From Chromobacterium sp. IIBBL 290-4 (lineage in GTDB: Bacteria; Pseudomonadota; Gammaproteobacteria; Burkholderiales; Chromobacteriaceae), in assembly GCF_024207115.1 (NCBI RefSeq), contig NZ_CP100128.1, positions 806,001-870,000 of the forward strand: a stretch of DNA of 64,000 nt, given 5' to 3'. Positions 1 to 9,928 of this stretch are shown one piece after another (within the stretch, counting starts at the first letter, position 1; the number at the start of each line of letters is the position of its first letter). Both the position numbers and the translations under genes were made by a program. The notes under the pieces are model-generated. The model saw nothing but the letters and a program-made list of their open reading frames with translations, did not search any database and was not told the origin of the DNA.

Positions 1-1
1 C

Positions 2-1522
2 GCCATGGCCGGCTCCGACATCTTCATGGGCCTGTCCGGCCCGCGCCTAGTGTCGCAAGACATGGTCAAATCCATGGCCCGCGATCCGCTGATCCTGGCC
101 ATGGCCAACCCGGAACCGGAAATCCTGCCGCCGCTGGTCAAGGAAGTGCGTCCGGACGCCATCATCGGCACCGGCCGTTCGGACTTCCCGAACCAGGTCA
201 ACAACGTGCTGTGCTTCCCCTTCATCTTCCGCGGCGCGCTGGACGTGGGCGCCACCACCATCAATGAAGAGATGAAGCTGGCCACCGTGCGCGCGATCGC
301 CGACCTGGCGATGGCCGAGCAGAACGACGTGGTCGCCTCCGCCTACGACAATCAGGAACTGTCCTTCGGCCCGGAATACGTGATTCCGAAGCCGTTCGAC
401 CCGCGCCTGATCGTCAAGATCGCCCCGGCCGTGGCCAAGGCCGCCATGGAGTCCGGCGTAGCCACTCGCCCTATCCAGGACTTCGACGCCTACGCCGACC
501 AACTGGCGCAGTTCGTCTACAAGACCAATCTGTTCATGAAGCCGGTGTTCGCCCAGGCCAAGCAAAACCCGAAACGCGTGGTGCTGACCGAAGGCGAAGA
601 CGAGCGCGTGCTGCACGCCACCCAGGAAATCGTCACCCAGGGTCTGGCCAAGCCCATCCTGGTGGGCCGTCCGAGCGTGATCGAGAAGCGCATCGAAAAG
701 CTGGGCCTGAAGCTGCGCGCCGGCGTGGACTTCGAGCTGGTCAACAATGAGTCCGACTCGCGCTTCAACACCTACTGGCAGGACTACTACCAGCTGATGA
801 AGCGCAAGGGCGTGTCGCAAGAGCAGGCTCGCCGCCGCGTGATCGGCAACACCACGCTGATCGGCGCGATGATGGTGCGCCGCGGCGACGCCGACGCGCT
901 GATCTGCGGCACCTACGGCCCGTACCGCCAGCACTTCGACATCCTGGAGAACGTGCTGGGCTACGCCAATGAAGACAAGGTGGCCGGCGCGATGAACGCG
1001 CTGATCCTGCCGACCGGCAACATCTTCATCACCGACACCTACGTCAACGCCGAGCCGAGCGCCGAGCAACTGGCCGCCATCACCAAGATGGCGTCGCAGT
1101 CGATCAAGCGCTTCGGCATCCAGCCCAAGGCCGCGCTGCTGTCCAACTCCAGCTTCGGCGCGCTCAACACCGCGTCCTCGCAGAAAATGCGCGCCGCCTT
1201 CGACCAGATCCGCGAGAACCAGCCGGAACTGGAAATCGACGGCGAAATGCAGGGCGACGCCGCGCTGGTGGAAAGCATCCGCCAGCAAGCGATGCCGGAT
1301 TCGACGCTGAAGGGCTCGGCCAATCTGTTGATCATGCCGAACGTGGAAGCCGCCAACATCAGCTACAACCTGCTGCGCGTATCGGCGTCCGACGGCGTGA
1401 CCATCGGCCCGATCCTGATGGGCATGGCCAAGCCGGCGCACATCCTGACCCCGATCTCGTCGGTGCGCCGCATCGTCAACATGGTGGCGCTGGCCTCGGT
1501 GGACGCCCAGCAACAGGGCTAA
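2..1522 (+). CDS. maeB: NADP-dependent malic enzyme with phosphotransacetylase-like tail, 5' end outside window
   Basis: The reading frame is open to the window edge, so only the C-terminal 506 or so residues are present. The first ~170 residues match the end of the NAD(P)-binding malic enzyme domain ([36 protein letters not shown]). From about residue 185 to the end is a phosphate acetyl/butyryltransferase-like domain ([12 protein letters not shown] start, [14 protein letters not shown] near the end). This fusion is the MaeB layout, where the PTA-like part is a regulatory domain bound by acetyl-CoA rather than an active enzyme. It decarboxylates malate to pyruvate and makes NADPH in the cytoplasm. 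A strong terminator follows the stop. Confidence in the family is high; the true start cannot be seen. Confidence 0.95.
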   Translation, partial: AMAGSDIFMGLSGPRLVSQDMVKSMARDPLILAMANPEPEILPPLVKEVRPDAIIGTGRSDFPNQVNNVLCFPFIFRGALDVGATTINEEMKLATVRAIADLAMAEQNDVVASAYDNQELSFGPEYVIPKPFDPRLIVKIAPAVAKAAMESGVATRPIQDFDAYADQLAQFVYKTNLFMKPVFAQAKQNPKRVVLTEGEDERVLHATQEIVTQGLAKPILVGRPSVIEKRIEKLGLKLRAGVDFELVNNESDSRFNTYWQDYYQLMKRKGVSQEQARRRVIGNTTLIGAMMVRRGDADALICGTYGPYRQHFDILENVLGYANEDKVAGAMNALILPTGNIFITDTYVNAEPSAEQLAAITKMASQSIKRFGIQPKAALLSNSSFGALNTASSQKMRAAFDQIRENQPELEIDGEMQGDAALVESIRQQAMPDSTLKGSANLLIMPNVEAANISYNLLRVSASDGVTIGPILMGMAKPAHILTPISSVRRIVNMVALASVDAQQQG

Positions 1523-1555
1523 GCCGGACACGCTCCGACATCCAGCGGTATACTG

Positions 1556-1583
1556 AACGGGCAAGCTTGGCTTGCCCGTTTTT
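1556..1583 (+). terminator. Rho-independent terminator after maeB
   Basis: A perfect 10-bp stem (ACGGGCAAGC with its complement, loop TTG) is followed by a run of five T. It sits 34 bp after the maeB stop and 24 bp before the next start, so the downstream small gene probably has its own promoter or depends on read-through. Confidence 0.85.
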
Positions 1584-1606
1584 CATTTCTCACAAGGACA
1601 AGCGCC

Positions 1607-1849
1607 ATGAGCGACCAAGGCCACGATCCGTTCTCGCTGTTCCGCCAGTTCTGGCAACAAGCGACGCCCCCTGGCATGCAGGCTTTTCTGCCGCCGATGA
1701 CGGAGGAGGAAATCGACCGCAAGCTGGCCGAATTGAAAGTGGTGGAAGGCTGGTTGACGATGAACCTGGGCGTGCTGACCATGCAGATCAAGACGCTGGA
1801 GATGCAGAAAACCGCGCTGCATTCGATGCGGCCCAAGGATGCGCCATGA
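1607..1849 (+). CDS. PhaM-like polyhydroxyalkanoate granule regulator
   Basis: An 80-residue acidic protein. Its C-terminal half (residues 37-75, VVEGWLTMNLGVLTMQ and IKTLEMQKTALHSM) resembles the conserved helix of PhaM-family proteins (E-x-WLxMNLxxLxxxIxxLExQ). In Cupriavidus PhaM binds and activates PHA synthase PhaC and links granules to the nucleoid. The Lys/Ala-rich DNA-binding tail of Cupriavidus PhaM is absent here, so only the synthase/granule-binding part seems kept. An AAGGA-type ribosome site lies upstream. Assignment is by motif resemblance and could be wrong in detail. Confidence 0.65.
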   Translation: MSDQGHDPFSLFRQFWQQATPPGMQAFLPPMTEEEIDRKLAELKVVEGWLTMNLGVLTMQIKTLEMQKTALHSMRPKDAP

Positions 1850-2202
1850 TGCCGGAGACTCCAGCCGTGGAGAGCTCCTCTTTCGCCTAAATATGCGGAA
1901 GGGCAAACAGGCCGCGCGGCGGCTGCGCCAGCCCTTGGCCTTGACTCGAATCATTACTGCGCCAGCATTACAGATCCTTGCCGGGAATCGATGTTTTTTG
2001 CGATTTGACTAAGCGTCAGCCTGGCCTAAATGTGCTTGCAAGCCCTGCTCAGAGGCTGGACGCATATTTATTGCAATAAACTGTAAACCTTGGCATGACA
2101 TAAAATTAAAGCGTCACAGACAGTCACACTATCCTACATAACTATTAACAATTTGCCTGACAGGTTTACCGTATCCTTATGTGCTCATAGGTAGAGGTAC
2201 GC
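1850..2202. other. Intergenic region upstream of the VirK/YbjX gene
   Basis: About 350 bp without a convincing gene. It becomes markedly A+T-rich from about 2050 (runs such as ATAAAATTAAAG and CATAACTATTAACAATTTG), unlike the surrounding coding DNA. This is typical of a regulated promoter for the gene starting at 2203. I see no clear -35/-10 pair and no terminator. Confidence 0.5.
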
Positions 2203-3105
2203 ATGACTGTCATTCAATCCATGGATCTGTTCTGGTCGCTGGCCAATGGCTCGTTCTCGCAACGGGACGGCTTCGACGAAGGCAAGAACCGCTTCAAATT
2301 CGCTCTCCGCGGCATGCTGACGCTGCCGTGGACTTTGCGTTGGCTGAATACTTTCCGCTCGCAATCCCTGCTCACCTATCTGAAACGCAATCCCAGGCTG
2401 GCTTGCAAGCTGCATCGTCCCTACCTGTACCGCTCACTGGGCCCTGCAGGCAAACTTGCCGCATTGCAAAACCACTATGCGCTGCAAGAAAGAACTTTCA
2501 ACGCCCAAGCCCTGAAAGTTCTGTTGTCCAATGCGCAGTTGGAGCTTGCGCAAGTCTCGGGCAAAAATGAGGAAAGCCTGCTGGCGCAATTGACGCTGAA
2601 CCACTCCTTCGACAAGGAGGGTGAGTTGTCACTGCAGGTTTGCAATGCGGATCGGGTGCCGCTAGCCACCCTGACCTTCACGCTGACCCGCCGCGAAGAC
2701 CTCTCCGTGCTGGTAGTGGGCGGCCTGCAAGGCCCGCGCAAGCCGCATGGAGCGGAAACCGTGCAAAAAGCCACCAAGGCGGCGCACGGGCTGTTCCCCA
2801 AGCGGCTAGCCATCGAGGCGCTGACCGCGCTGGCCCGCAAGATCGGCGTCGATGAAATCCTGGCCGTAGGCAACCGCGAGCATATCTACAGCTCCTGGCG
2901 CTATCGCCGCGACTTTTTCGCCGATTACGACAGCTTCTGGCAAACGCTGGAAGGCGAGCCGGTGGAGAACGGCCGTTTCTACCGCCTTCCGCTGACGATT
3001 CCGCGCAAGGCCATGGAAGACATCGCCAGCAAAAAGCGCGCCGAATACCAACGCCGCTACACGCTGCTGGACGAGTTGTCCGCCCAAACCGCCCGCGCGG
3101 TTTAA
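2203..3105 (+). CDS. VirK/YbjX family protein (DUF535)
   Basis: 300 residues, the usual length for DUF535 (VirK of Shigella, YbjX/SomA of Enterobacteria). Recognisable parts are LKRNPRLACKLHRPYL near residue 60, the central VVGGLQGPRKPHG, and the C-terminal GNREHIYSSWRYRRDFFADYDSFW. Biochemical function is unsettled; relatives affect outer-membrane or virulence-factor stability and antimicrobial peptide resistance. There is no signal peptide, so it is probably cytoplasmic or membrane-associated. The start is chosen for the AGAGG ribosome site seven bases upstream. The first third is less G+C-rich than neighbouring genes. Confidence 0.85.
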   Translation: MTVIQSMDLFWSLANGSFSQRDGFDEGKNRFKFALRGMLTLPWTLRWLNTFRSQSLLTYLKRNPRLACKLHRPYLYRSLGPAGKLAALQNHYALQERTFNAQALKVLLSNAQLELAQVSGKNEESLLAQLTLNHSFDKEGELSLQVCNADRVPLATLTFTLTRREDLSVLVVGGLQGPRKPHGAETVQKATKAAHGLFPKRLAIEALTALARKIGVDEILAVGNREHIYSSWRYRRDFFADYDSFWQTLEGEPVENGRFYRLPLTIPRKAMEDIASKKRAEYQRRYTLLDELSAQTARAV

Positions 3106-3172
3106 TACCCGCTCACACAAGCCCTCACGCTGCCGCCGCGAACGGACGCTCCTTCGCGGCAGGCAAGACCCG

Positions 3173-3775
3173 TCAGGGCCGGGCCAGGCTGAACGCAGGT
3201 TCGGCCTTGCTATAGCGGTCGCCGCCCAGCTTGCCGATCGCCTGCAGGCCGACGTCGTCGATGGCGCCGTTTTTCCAGACCTGATCCGCCACATAGATAT
3301 GCCGCACTTCGGCCAGCACCAGATTGCCGGCCCCGGTGCCATGTCCGAAAGTCAGGCACTGATGCAGCGTGCACTCCAGACGCACCGGCGCGTCGGCCAC
3401 GCCCGGCGGCTTCACCGTCACGCTCTGCGATTTGGCCAAGCCCGCCAGTTCGAACTCGTCCACATCGGCCGGATAGCTGCCGCAAGTGATATTCATCGCC
3501 TCGGCCAAAGGCTGGCTGACGATATTGACCACCAGCTCGCCGGTCAGACGGATGTTGGCCAGCGTGTCCTTATCCCGCTCCGACGCCTGTTTGAGGATGC
3601 TGAAACCCAGCAAAGGCGGCGTCACGCTCATCACATTGAAGAAAGAAAACGGCGCCAGATTGCAGACGCCCTTCACATCCTGCGTGCTGACCCAGGCGAT
3701 GGGCCGCGGCAACACGCAGCCCACCAGCAGTTGATACAGATTCGTTCGCTCCAATTGCTGCACATTGAACTCCAT
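3173..3775 (-). CDS. Flavin reductase family protein
   Basis: 200 residues, beginning MEFNVQQLERTN. The flavin-reductase-like split-barrel fold is shown by RPIAWVSTQDVKGVCNLAPFSFFNVMSVTPPLLGFS, by RLTGELVVNIV, and by LECTLHQCLTFG. Such proteins bind FMN and reduce it with NAD(P)H, often for a partner monooxygenase, or act alone on quinones; no partner oxygenase is adjacent. It is convergent with the VirK-like gene and divergent from dnaE (117 bp apart). The reading frame continues further upstream into dnaE antisense, but only this ATG gives a family-length protein. Confidence 0.85.
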   Translation of the reverse strand: MEFNVQQLERTNLYQLLVGCVLPRPIAWVSTQDVKGVCNLAPFSFFNVMSVTPPLLGFSILKQASERDKDTLANIRLTGELVVNIVSQPLAEAMNITCGSYPADVDEFELAGLAKSQSVTVKPPGVADAPVRLECTLHQCLTFGHGTGAGNLVLAEVRHIYVADQVWKNGAIDDVGLQAIGKLGGDRYSKAEPAFSLARP

Positions 3776-3892
3776 CGTTTCGCTTCGCCCGAGGTGAATA
3801 TTGCCATGCCAGCATTCTAATGCGGCAAGGCCGCCGAGTGCCAGCCGTGAATTCAACTGGTTCGCCATCCCGCCAGCCGGTAAAATGCCGGG

Positions 3893-6800
3893 ATGAACGC
3901 ACCTCGCTTTGTCCATCTTCGCCTCCACTCGGAGTTTTCCATCACCGACGGCATCGTCCGCCTCGATGACGCGGTCAAACGCGCCGTCAAGGAACAGATG
4001 CCCGCGCTCGGCGTATCCGACCTGATGAACCTGTTCGGCATGGTCAAGTTCTACAAGAGCTGCCGCAACAAGGGCATCAAGCCCATCATTTCCGCCGACA
4101 TCTGGCTGGAGAACGAGGAAGACCGCGACAAGCCCTACCGGCTGATGCTGACGGCGAAGAACCGCGAGGGCTACCGCCGCCTGTGCGAACTGCTGACCGA
4201 GGCCTTCAGCCACAACCAGTACCGCGGCCGCGCCGAGATCAAGCGCGAATGGCTGGAGAGCGGCGACAACAGCAACCTCCTCTGCCTGTCCGGCGCGCAT
4301 CTGGGCGATGTCGGCGTCGCCCTGTCCATGGGCCAGCGCGACGAGGCGCGCCGCCGCGCCGACTACTGGGAAAGACTGTTCCCCGGTGCCTTCTATCTGG
4401 AAATCCAGCGCGTGGACAACCCGCAGGTGGAAAGCGTGGTGCAAGCCACCCTGTGGCTGGCTGGCGAAGCCGAACTGCCCGTCGTCGCCACCCACCCCAT
4501 CCAGTTCATGGATAAGGACGATTTCAAGGCGCACGAAGCGCGGGTGTGCATCGCCGAGGGCTTCACGCTGGGCGACAAGCGCCGGCCGCGCAACTTCAAC
4601 GAATGCCAATACTTCCTCAGCGCTGAGGAGATGGAGACCCGCTTCGCCGATATTCCGGAAGCGCTGGCCAATACCGTTGAAATCGCCAAGCGCTGCAATA
4701 TCTCAGTGGTGCTGGGCAAGAACTACCTGCCGTTGTTCCCGACGCCGGACGGCATGTCGCTGGACGATTTCCTGGTCTACGAAGCCAAGCGCGGCCTGGA
4801 AGAACGGCTGAAGCAGCTCTATCCGGACGAGGCCGAGCGCGAAGCCAAGCGGCCCGATTACGACGCGCGGCTGAAGTTCGAGTGCGACACCATCATCCAG
4901 ATGGGTTTCCCCGGCTACTTCCTGATCGTGGCGGACTTTATCCAGTGGGGCAAAGGCAACGGCTGCCCGGTGGGACCGGGCCGGGGTTCCGGCGCCGGCT
5001 CGCTGGTGGCGTACAGCCTGTCCATTACCGATCTGGACCCGCTGAAATACGCGTTGCTGTTCGAGCGCTTCCTGAACCCGGAACGGGTGTCGATGCCCGA
5101 CTTCGACGTGGACTTCTGCCAGGAAAACCGCTGGCGCGTGATCGAATACACCCGCCGCAAATACGGCGAGGAGGCTGTGAGCCAGATCGTCACCTTCGGC
5201 ACCATGTCGTCCAAGTCGGTGATCCGCGACGTCGGCCGCGTGCTGGACCTGCCCTTCGGCCTGTGCGACCGCCTGTCCAAGCTGATCCCGCTGGAGGCCA
5301 ACAAGCCGCTGAGCCTGGACAAGGCGATGCAGGTGGAGCAGCAGATCGGCGAAATCATAGAGAGCGAGGGCGCGCAGGAGCTGATCGAACTGGCGATGAA
5401 GCTGGAAGACCTGACCCGCGGCCTGGGCATGCACGCCGGCGGCGTGTTGATCGCGCCGGGTAGGCTGACCGACTTCTGTCCGCTGTACATCGCCAGCGGC
5501 GAAGGCGCGTCGCCGGTTTCGCAATTCGACAAGGACGACGTGGAACAGATCGGCCTGGTGAAGTTCGACTTCCTGGGCCTGCGCAACCTCACCATCATCG
5601 AGCTGGCGCAGAAGTACATCAAGGACATCACTGGCGAAGAGGTGGACGTCGCCCACCTGCCGCTGGACGACAAGCCGGCCTACAAGGTGTTCGCCACCGC
5701 CAACACCACCGCCGTGTTCCAGTTCGAGTCCTCCGGCATGAAAAAGATGCTGGTGGAGGCAAAACCCAGCAAGTTCGAGGAAATTATCGCCTTCGTGGCC
5801 CTGTACCGTCCGGGTCCGATGGACCTGATCCCGGACTTCATCCAGCGTATGCACGGCGCCAAGTTCGAGTACCTGCACGCGCTGCTGGAGCCGGTGCTGG
5901 CCCCGACCTACGGCATCATGGTGTACCAGGAACAGGTGATGCAGTCCGCCCAGGTGATCGGCGGCTATAGCTTGGGCGGCGCCGACTTGCTGCGCCGCGC
6001 CATGGGCAAGAAGAAGGTCGAAGAGATGGTGGCCCAGCGCGCGATGTTCGTGCAGGGCGCGGCCAAACAGGACATTCCCGAGTCCAAGGCCAACGAAATC
6101 TTCGACTATATGGAGAAGTTCGCCGGCTACGGCTTCAACAAATCGCACGCCGCCGCCTACGCGCTGGTGGCCTACCACACAGCCTGGCTGAAGGCGCATC
6201 ACTGCGCGGCCTATATGGCGGCGACGATGTCCACTGAATTGGACAACACCGACCAGCTGAAGGTGTTCTACGACGACTGCCAGGACAGCAAAAACGGCAT
6301 CACCTTCCTGCCGCCGGACGTCAACCACAGCTTCTACCGCTTCGTGCCGGTCAGCCGCCAGGAAATCCGCTACGCGCTGGGCGCGATCAAGGGCACCGGC
6401 GAATCGGCGGTCGATCACATCGTCGCCGCGCGCCAAAGCGGCGGACCGTTCACCGATCTGTTCGATTTCTGCAAACGCACCGACAAGAAGCTGGTCAACA
6501 AACGCGTGATCGAGGCGCTGATCCGCGCCGGCGCTTTCGACGCCATCGAGCCCAACCGCGCGCTGCTGTTCGCCAATGTCGGCCTGGCCATGGACGCCGC
6601 CGAGCAAGAGCACGCCAACGCCAACCAGGGCGGTTTGTTCGACATGTTCGGCGACGATGTCGCCCCAGCCGTGGAGATGGTGGCCACTCGGCCATGGAAC
6701 GACGCCGTCAAGCTGGCCGAGGAAAAACTGGCCATCGGCTTTTATCTGTCCAGCCACCCCTTCGCCGCCTATGAGAAAGAAGTGCGCGGCTTCATCAAGA

Positions 6801-7327
6801 CCCGGCTGTCGCGCCTCAGCCCGCGCAAGGAGCCGCAACTGCTGACCGGCTTCGTCACCGGCATCCGCGTCAAAGTGGGCAACCGCGGCAAAATGGCCTT
6901 CGTGCAACTGGACGACGGCTCGGCCAAACTGGAAGTGTGCCTGTTCGCCGAAAGCTTCGAGCTCAACCGCGACAAGCTGAAGGAAGACATCGTGCTGGTG
7001 GTGGAGGGCAAGGTCAGCGAGGACAGCTTCTCCGGCGGCCTGCGCATCGTCGTCGACAAGCTGCACACGCTGGGCGAAGCGCGCAGCCGCTACGCCCGCG
7101 GCCTGGCGCTGCAATTGCCGGCCAAGCCGGACATCGCCCGGCTCAAATCCGAACTGCACCCCTTCAAGAGCCAGGACGCCGGCTGCCTGGTGCGGCTGGC
7201 CTACAACAACGGCCAGGCCAAGGGCGAGCTGATGCTGCCCCAGGAGTGGGGCGTGCGGCTTGACGATGGCCTGCTGTTGGCGCTGGGCGACTGGCTGGGC
7301 GAAGACAAGGTCAAGGTGATGTGGTAA
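3893..7327 (+). CDS. dnaE: DNA polymerase III alpha subunit
   Basis: 1144 residues, the catalytic subunit of the replicative polymerase. The N-terminal PHP domain starts FVHLRLHSEFSITDGIV. The palm catalytic aspartates are visible in MPDFDVDF (D403 and D405) and in VKFDFLG (D559). A QGGLFDMF motif at residues 912-919 fits a beta-clamp-binding site, followed by a C-terminal OB fold (LTGFVTGIRVKVGNRGKMAFVQLDD) and tail. Size and motif order match the DnaE1 of beta- and gamma-proteobacteria. It appears monocistronic. Confidence 0.98.
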   Translation: MNAPRFVHLRLHSEFSITDGIVRLDDAVKRAVKEQMPALGVSDLMNLFGMVKFYKSCRNKGIKPIISADIWLENEEDRDKPYRLMLTAKNREGYRRLCELLTEAFSHNQYRGRAEIKREWLESGDNSNLLCLSGAHLGDVGVALSMGQRDEARRRADYWERLFPGAFYLEIQRVDNPQVESVVQATLWLAGEAELPVVATHPIQFMDKDDFKAHEARVCIAEGFTLGDKRRPRNFNECQYFLSAEEMETRFADIPEALANTVEIAKRCNISVVLGKNYLPLFPTPDGMSLDDFLVYEAKRGLEERLKQLYPDEAEREAKRPDYDARLKFECDTIIQMGFPGYFLIVADFIQWGKGNGCPVGPGRGSGAGSLVAYSLSITDLDPLKYALLFERFLNPERVSMPDFDVDFCQENRWRVIEYTRRKYGEEAVSQIVTFGTMSSKSVIRDVGRVLDLPFGLCDRLSKLIPLEANKPLSLDKAMQVEQQIGEIIESEGAQELIELAMKLEDLTRGLGMHAGGVLIAPGRLTDFCPLYIASGEGASPVSQFDKDDVEQIGLVKFDFLGLRNLTIIELAQKYIKDITGEEVDVAHLPLDDKPAYKVFATANTTAVFQFESSGMKKMLVEAKPSKFEEIIAFVALYRPGPMDLIPDFIQRMHGAKFEYLHALLEPVLAPTYGIMVYQEQVMQSAQVIGGYSLGGADLLRRAMGKKKVEEMVAQRAMFVQGAAKQDIPESKANEIFDYMEKFAGYGFNKSHAAAYALVAYHTAWLKAHHCAAYMAATMSTELDNTDQLKVFYDDCQDSKNGITFLPPDVNHSFYRFVPVSRQEIRYALGAIKGTGESAVDHIVAARQSGGPFTDLFDFCKRTDKKLVNKRVIEALIRAGAFDAIEPNRALLFANVGLAMDAAEQEHANANQGGLFDMFGDDVAPAVEMVATRPWNDAVKLAEEKLAIGFYLSSHPFAAYEKEVRGFIKTRLSRLSPRKEPQLLTGFVTGIRVKVGNRGKMAFVQLDDGSAKLEVCLFAESFELNRDKLKEDIVLVVEGKVSEDSFSGGLRIVVDKLHTLGEARSRYARGLALQLPAKPDIARLKSELHPFKSQDAGCLVRLAYNNGQAKGELMLPQEWGVRLDDGLLLALGDWLGEDKVKVMW

Positions 7328-7357
7328 GCGACGCTTCGCCGGCCGCCTTCAGATGCT

Positions 7358-7384
7358 TTGCGCGGCATTTTCTTTGCCGCGCAA
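7358..7384. other. Perfect 10-bp stem-loop after dnaE
   Basis: TTGCGCGGCA and its exact complement are separated by seven bases (TTTTCTT), 31 bp past the dnaE stop. There is no T tract after the right arm on either strand, so it is not a classical terminator. It may stabilise the 3' end of the dnaE transcript. Confidence 0.5.
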
Positions 7385-7472
7385 GGCTGGGCAGGCTATG
7401 ATGCCAACGTTGCGCGCCGCGATGATAGACTAATCAGCCGCTCGCGCGCGAATTCGCTTATGATGGGCTAAG

Positions 7473-7504
7473 GTGCCAGATCAGCCGATCTGGGCTTTCG
7501 GCAC
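7473..7504 (+). promoter_or_regulatory. Nested hairpin in the cold-shock gene leader
   Basis: An inner stem CAGATC/GATCTG (loop AGCC) sits inside an outer pairing GTGCC/GGCAC, ending 18 bases before the ribosome site GGAG at 7522. Cold-shock genes often have long structured 5' leaders that change fold with temperature. This is seen by eye only. Confidence 0.4.
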
Positions 7505-7533
7505 TGAAAATACCCGTTTCCTGGAGATACCCC

Positions 7534-7746
7534 ATGTCTAATCGCCAAACCGGCACCGTAAAGTGGTTCAACGATGAAAAAGGCTTCGGCTTCATCACCC
7601 CTCAAGGTGGCGGCGACGACCTGTTCGTACATTTCAAAGCAATCGAAAGCGATGGTTTCAAAAGCCTGAAAGAAGGCCAAACTGTCTCCTTCGTGGTTGA
7701 AAAGGGCCAAAAAGGCCTGCAAGCCGTACAAGTTCGCGTCGAGTAA
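7534..7746 (+). CDS. CspA-family cold shock protein
   Basis: 70 residues, a single cold-shock domain. The RNA-binding motifs are intact: [15 protein letters not shown] (RNP1-like KGFGFI) and DLFVHF (RNP2). It is a nucleic-acid chaperone that binds single-stranded RNA/DNA in the cytoplasm. A strong ribosome site (GGAG, 8 bases) and its own terminator show a single-gene unit. Which Csp paralogue, and whether it is cold-induced, cannot be told from sequence. Confidence 0.95.
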   Translation: MSNRQTGTVKWFNDEKGFGFITPQGGGDDLFVHFKAIESDGFKSLKEGQTVSFVVEKGQKGLQAVQVRVE

Positions 7747-7760
7747 TCGTCCGAGCAGCG

Positions 7761-7794
7761 AAAAACCCCTGTCGAATCGACAGGGGTTTTTTTA
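7761..7794 (+). terminator. Terminator after the cold-shock gene
   Basis: Stem CCCCTGTCGA / TCGACAGGGG with a two-base AA turn and a T7 tail, preceded by A5. The A and T flanks make it usable in both directions, so it may also end the convergent phospholipase gene. Confidence 0.9.
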
Positions 7795-7811
7795 TTGTCC
7801 AGCCGCCGCGC

Positions 7812-9782
7812 TCAACCGCTTATGCTGGCCGCGCCGTTTTCCACATGGCCCACCAGGCGGCGCACAAAGCTGCTGTCGCCGGTGCAGGTGACGGTGAAGT
7901 CGTACCAGCCGTAGACGCTGGACAGGTTCCAGCTCAACAGCTGGCCGCCGCCCGGCGTCACCGTGACCTGTTGCGGCGCCGAACCGCCATAAGCATTGCC
8001 GCTCACCTGGAAAACCGCCACCTTGCCGCCCTGGTTGTTCAGCTGCAAGGTCAGCTGCGGCACGCCCGCCACGACCGAGACCGCGCTGACCGCCTCCAGC
8101 ACGCCCAACGCGCTCTTCAGATTGCCGGCGAAGCGGCGCAGGAAGCCATTGGGGCCGTAAACGGTCAGATCGTACCAGCCATTGCCGTAAGTCTGGGCAT
8201 GAAAGTAGTCCTTGATCTCCGCGCCCGCCGCCACATCGTACTGCCAGGGGCCGTCGATTCGATATTGGTTGGCGTAGATGGCGTAATGCGCGCCCTGCTT
8301 GCCGCCGTTCTGCATATGCACCCAGAAGATGCCAGACGACAGATCGGTGCTGCCATAGGCATTGCACTGATAAGGCAAGGCCCGCGCCGGCCGGCGGCCG
8401 TTTTCCGGCTGCGGCATCTGCCCCGGCTGCGGCGCGGTGGGCGCGGGCCAGTTCTTGGTCTGCTGGGCCTGGGACAGCAGAGCCGAGGCATCGGGGAAGG
8501 CCGGCACGCTGACATTGCTGCTGCTGAAGTCCAGCGCCGTGGTCAGATCGCCGCAGATCTGCCGCCGCCAGGCTGAGATATTGGGTTCCTGCACCCCGGT
8601 CCAGGTCTCCAGGAAGCGGATCACCGAGGTGTGGTCGAATACCTGGGAGCAGACATTGCCGCCGCGGCTCCAAGGCGACAACACCAGCATAGGCACCCGC
8701 GGCCCCAAACCGATAGGCAGGCCGCCGATGAACTCGTCCGCCGTGCCGGCAGGCGCCACCGGCGGCTGCAGGTGGTCGAACAAGCCATCGTTTTCGTCGT
8801 AATTGAGCAATAGCACCGTCGAGGCCCACACATCGGGATTGGCCGTCAGCGCTTGCAGAACCTGATCCAGCAGATAAGCGCCGGCCGCGGGAGCGGCGCT
8901 GGGGTGCTCGGAGTACTCCTGCGGCGCGACGATCCACGATACCTGCGGCAGCGTGCCGTTCACCGCGTCCTTGCGGATGGCGGCGACCAGGTCCGGCACC
9001 GAGTTGCCGCTGACCTTGGGCACCGAGCTCATGCCGCGATCGAACAGCGGATTGCCGGCCTTGGCATTGCGATATTGGGTGAACCAGGCCAAGGCGTTGT
9101 CGTCGAAATTATCGCCCAGCACCTGATACACCTTCCAGCTGACGCCCGCGTTCTGCAAACGCTCGGGATAGGTGGTCCAGCTATAGCCTTTTTCGCTGTT
9201 GTCGGTCACCGGCCCGCCGTGCTTGCCGGCCGGATCGATCATGCCGCTCCACAAATACAAGCGGTTGGGATTGGTCGGCCCCTGCACCGAACAGAAGTAG
9301 TGGTCGCAAATGGTGAAGGCGTCCGCCAGCGCGTAGTGATAAGGAATGTCGGCGCGGGTGAAGTAACCCATGGTCAGATTGGACTTGGCGGCGATCCAGC
9401 CATCGTACTTGCCTTGATTCCAGGCCGCGTGGGTGCCCGTCCAGGAGTGGTCCAGATCCGTCAGGTACTGGGCGCTGGTGCGGCTGGTATCCAGATGGAA
9501 GGGATATTCGCCGGAGGCCAAAGTCGGCTGACGGAACACGCTGTTGCCGCTGCGCAGCTGCAAAGCGCTGCGGTCGCCAAAGCCGCGCACGCCGCGCAAG
9601 CTGCCGAAATAGTGGTCGAACGACCGGTTTTCCTGCATGAACACCACAACATGCTTGACCGACGACAGGCTGCGGCCCGCCGGCCTCACGCCCATCGCGG
9701 CCGCCAGGCCGGGGGGAATAGCGCCAGCCGCCATCCCGGCGGCGGACAATTTCAAAAACTCGCGACGCGACAATTCGCTCAT
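7812..9782 (-). CDS. Tat-exported phospholipase C, phosphocholine-type family
   Basis: 656 residues. The N-terminus carries a twin-arginine signal (SRREFLKLSAAG, residues 5-16), as in Pseudomonas PlcH/PlcN. The alkaline-phosphatase-like catalytic core begins at VVVFMQENRSFDHYFG (residues 45-60), the family hallmark with the metal-binding Asn52. Two C-terminal beta-sandwich repeats (near residues 455-540 and 560-650, each with YDLTVYGPNGF or YDFTVTCTGDSSF) match the DUF756 pair of this family. It should hydrolyse phospholipid head groups after folded export. The chosen start has GGAG seven bases upstream; a more distal ATG at 9818 lacks one. No lipase chaperone (PlcR-like) is adjacent. Confidence 0.92.
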   Translation of the reverse strand: MSELSRREFLKLSAAGMAAGAIPPGLAAAMGVRPAGRSLSSVKHVVVFMQENRSFDHYFGSLRGVRGFGDRSALQLRSGNSVFRQPTLASGEYPFHLDTSRTSAQYLTDLDHSWTGTHAAWNQGKYDGWIAAKSNLTMGYFTRADIPYHYALADAFTICDHYFCSVQGPTNPNRLYLWSGMIDPAGKHGGPVTDNSEKGYSWTTYPERLQNAGVSWKVYQVLGDNFDDNALAWFTQYRNAKAGNPLFDRGMSSVPKVSGNSVPDLVAAIRKDAVNGTLPQVSWIVAPQEYSEHPSAAPAAGAYLLDQVLQALTANPDVWASTVLLLNYDENDGLFDHLQPPVAPAGTADEFIGGLPIGLGPRVPMLVLSPWSRGGNVCSQVFDHTSVIRFLETWTGVQEPNISAWRRQICGDLTTALDFSSSNVSVPAFPDASALLSQAQQTKNWPAPTAPQPGQMPQPENGRRPARALPYQCNAYGSTDLSSGIFWVHMQNGGKQGAHYAIYANQYRIDGPWQYDVAAGAEIKDYFHAQTYGNGWYDLTVYGPNGFLRRFAGNLKSALGVLEAVSAVSVVAGVPQLTLQLNNQGGKVAVFQVSGNAYGGSAPQQVTVTPGGGQLLSWNLSSVYGWYDFTVTCTGDSSFVRRLVGHVENGAASISG

Positions 9783-9928
9783 GACAACGCTCCAGATAGG
9801 TTCACGATCCATGACCATGGCAATTCTGGCCAGCGCGCAGTGTGCTCAAGCAATATGATTGTTTGATGAAACCGCCGCATGGTTTACTCTTGGCCGGTAC
9901 CAGAACCTCAATCTTCAGCATAGCTCCG

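Noticed and set aside
4703..7159. An 818-codon open frame antisense to dnaE
   Set aside because: Long antisense frames are expected in high-GC DNA. Composition is His/Gln/Ala-rich with no family motif, and dnaE on the other strand is certain.
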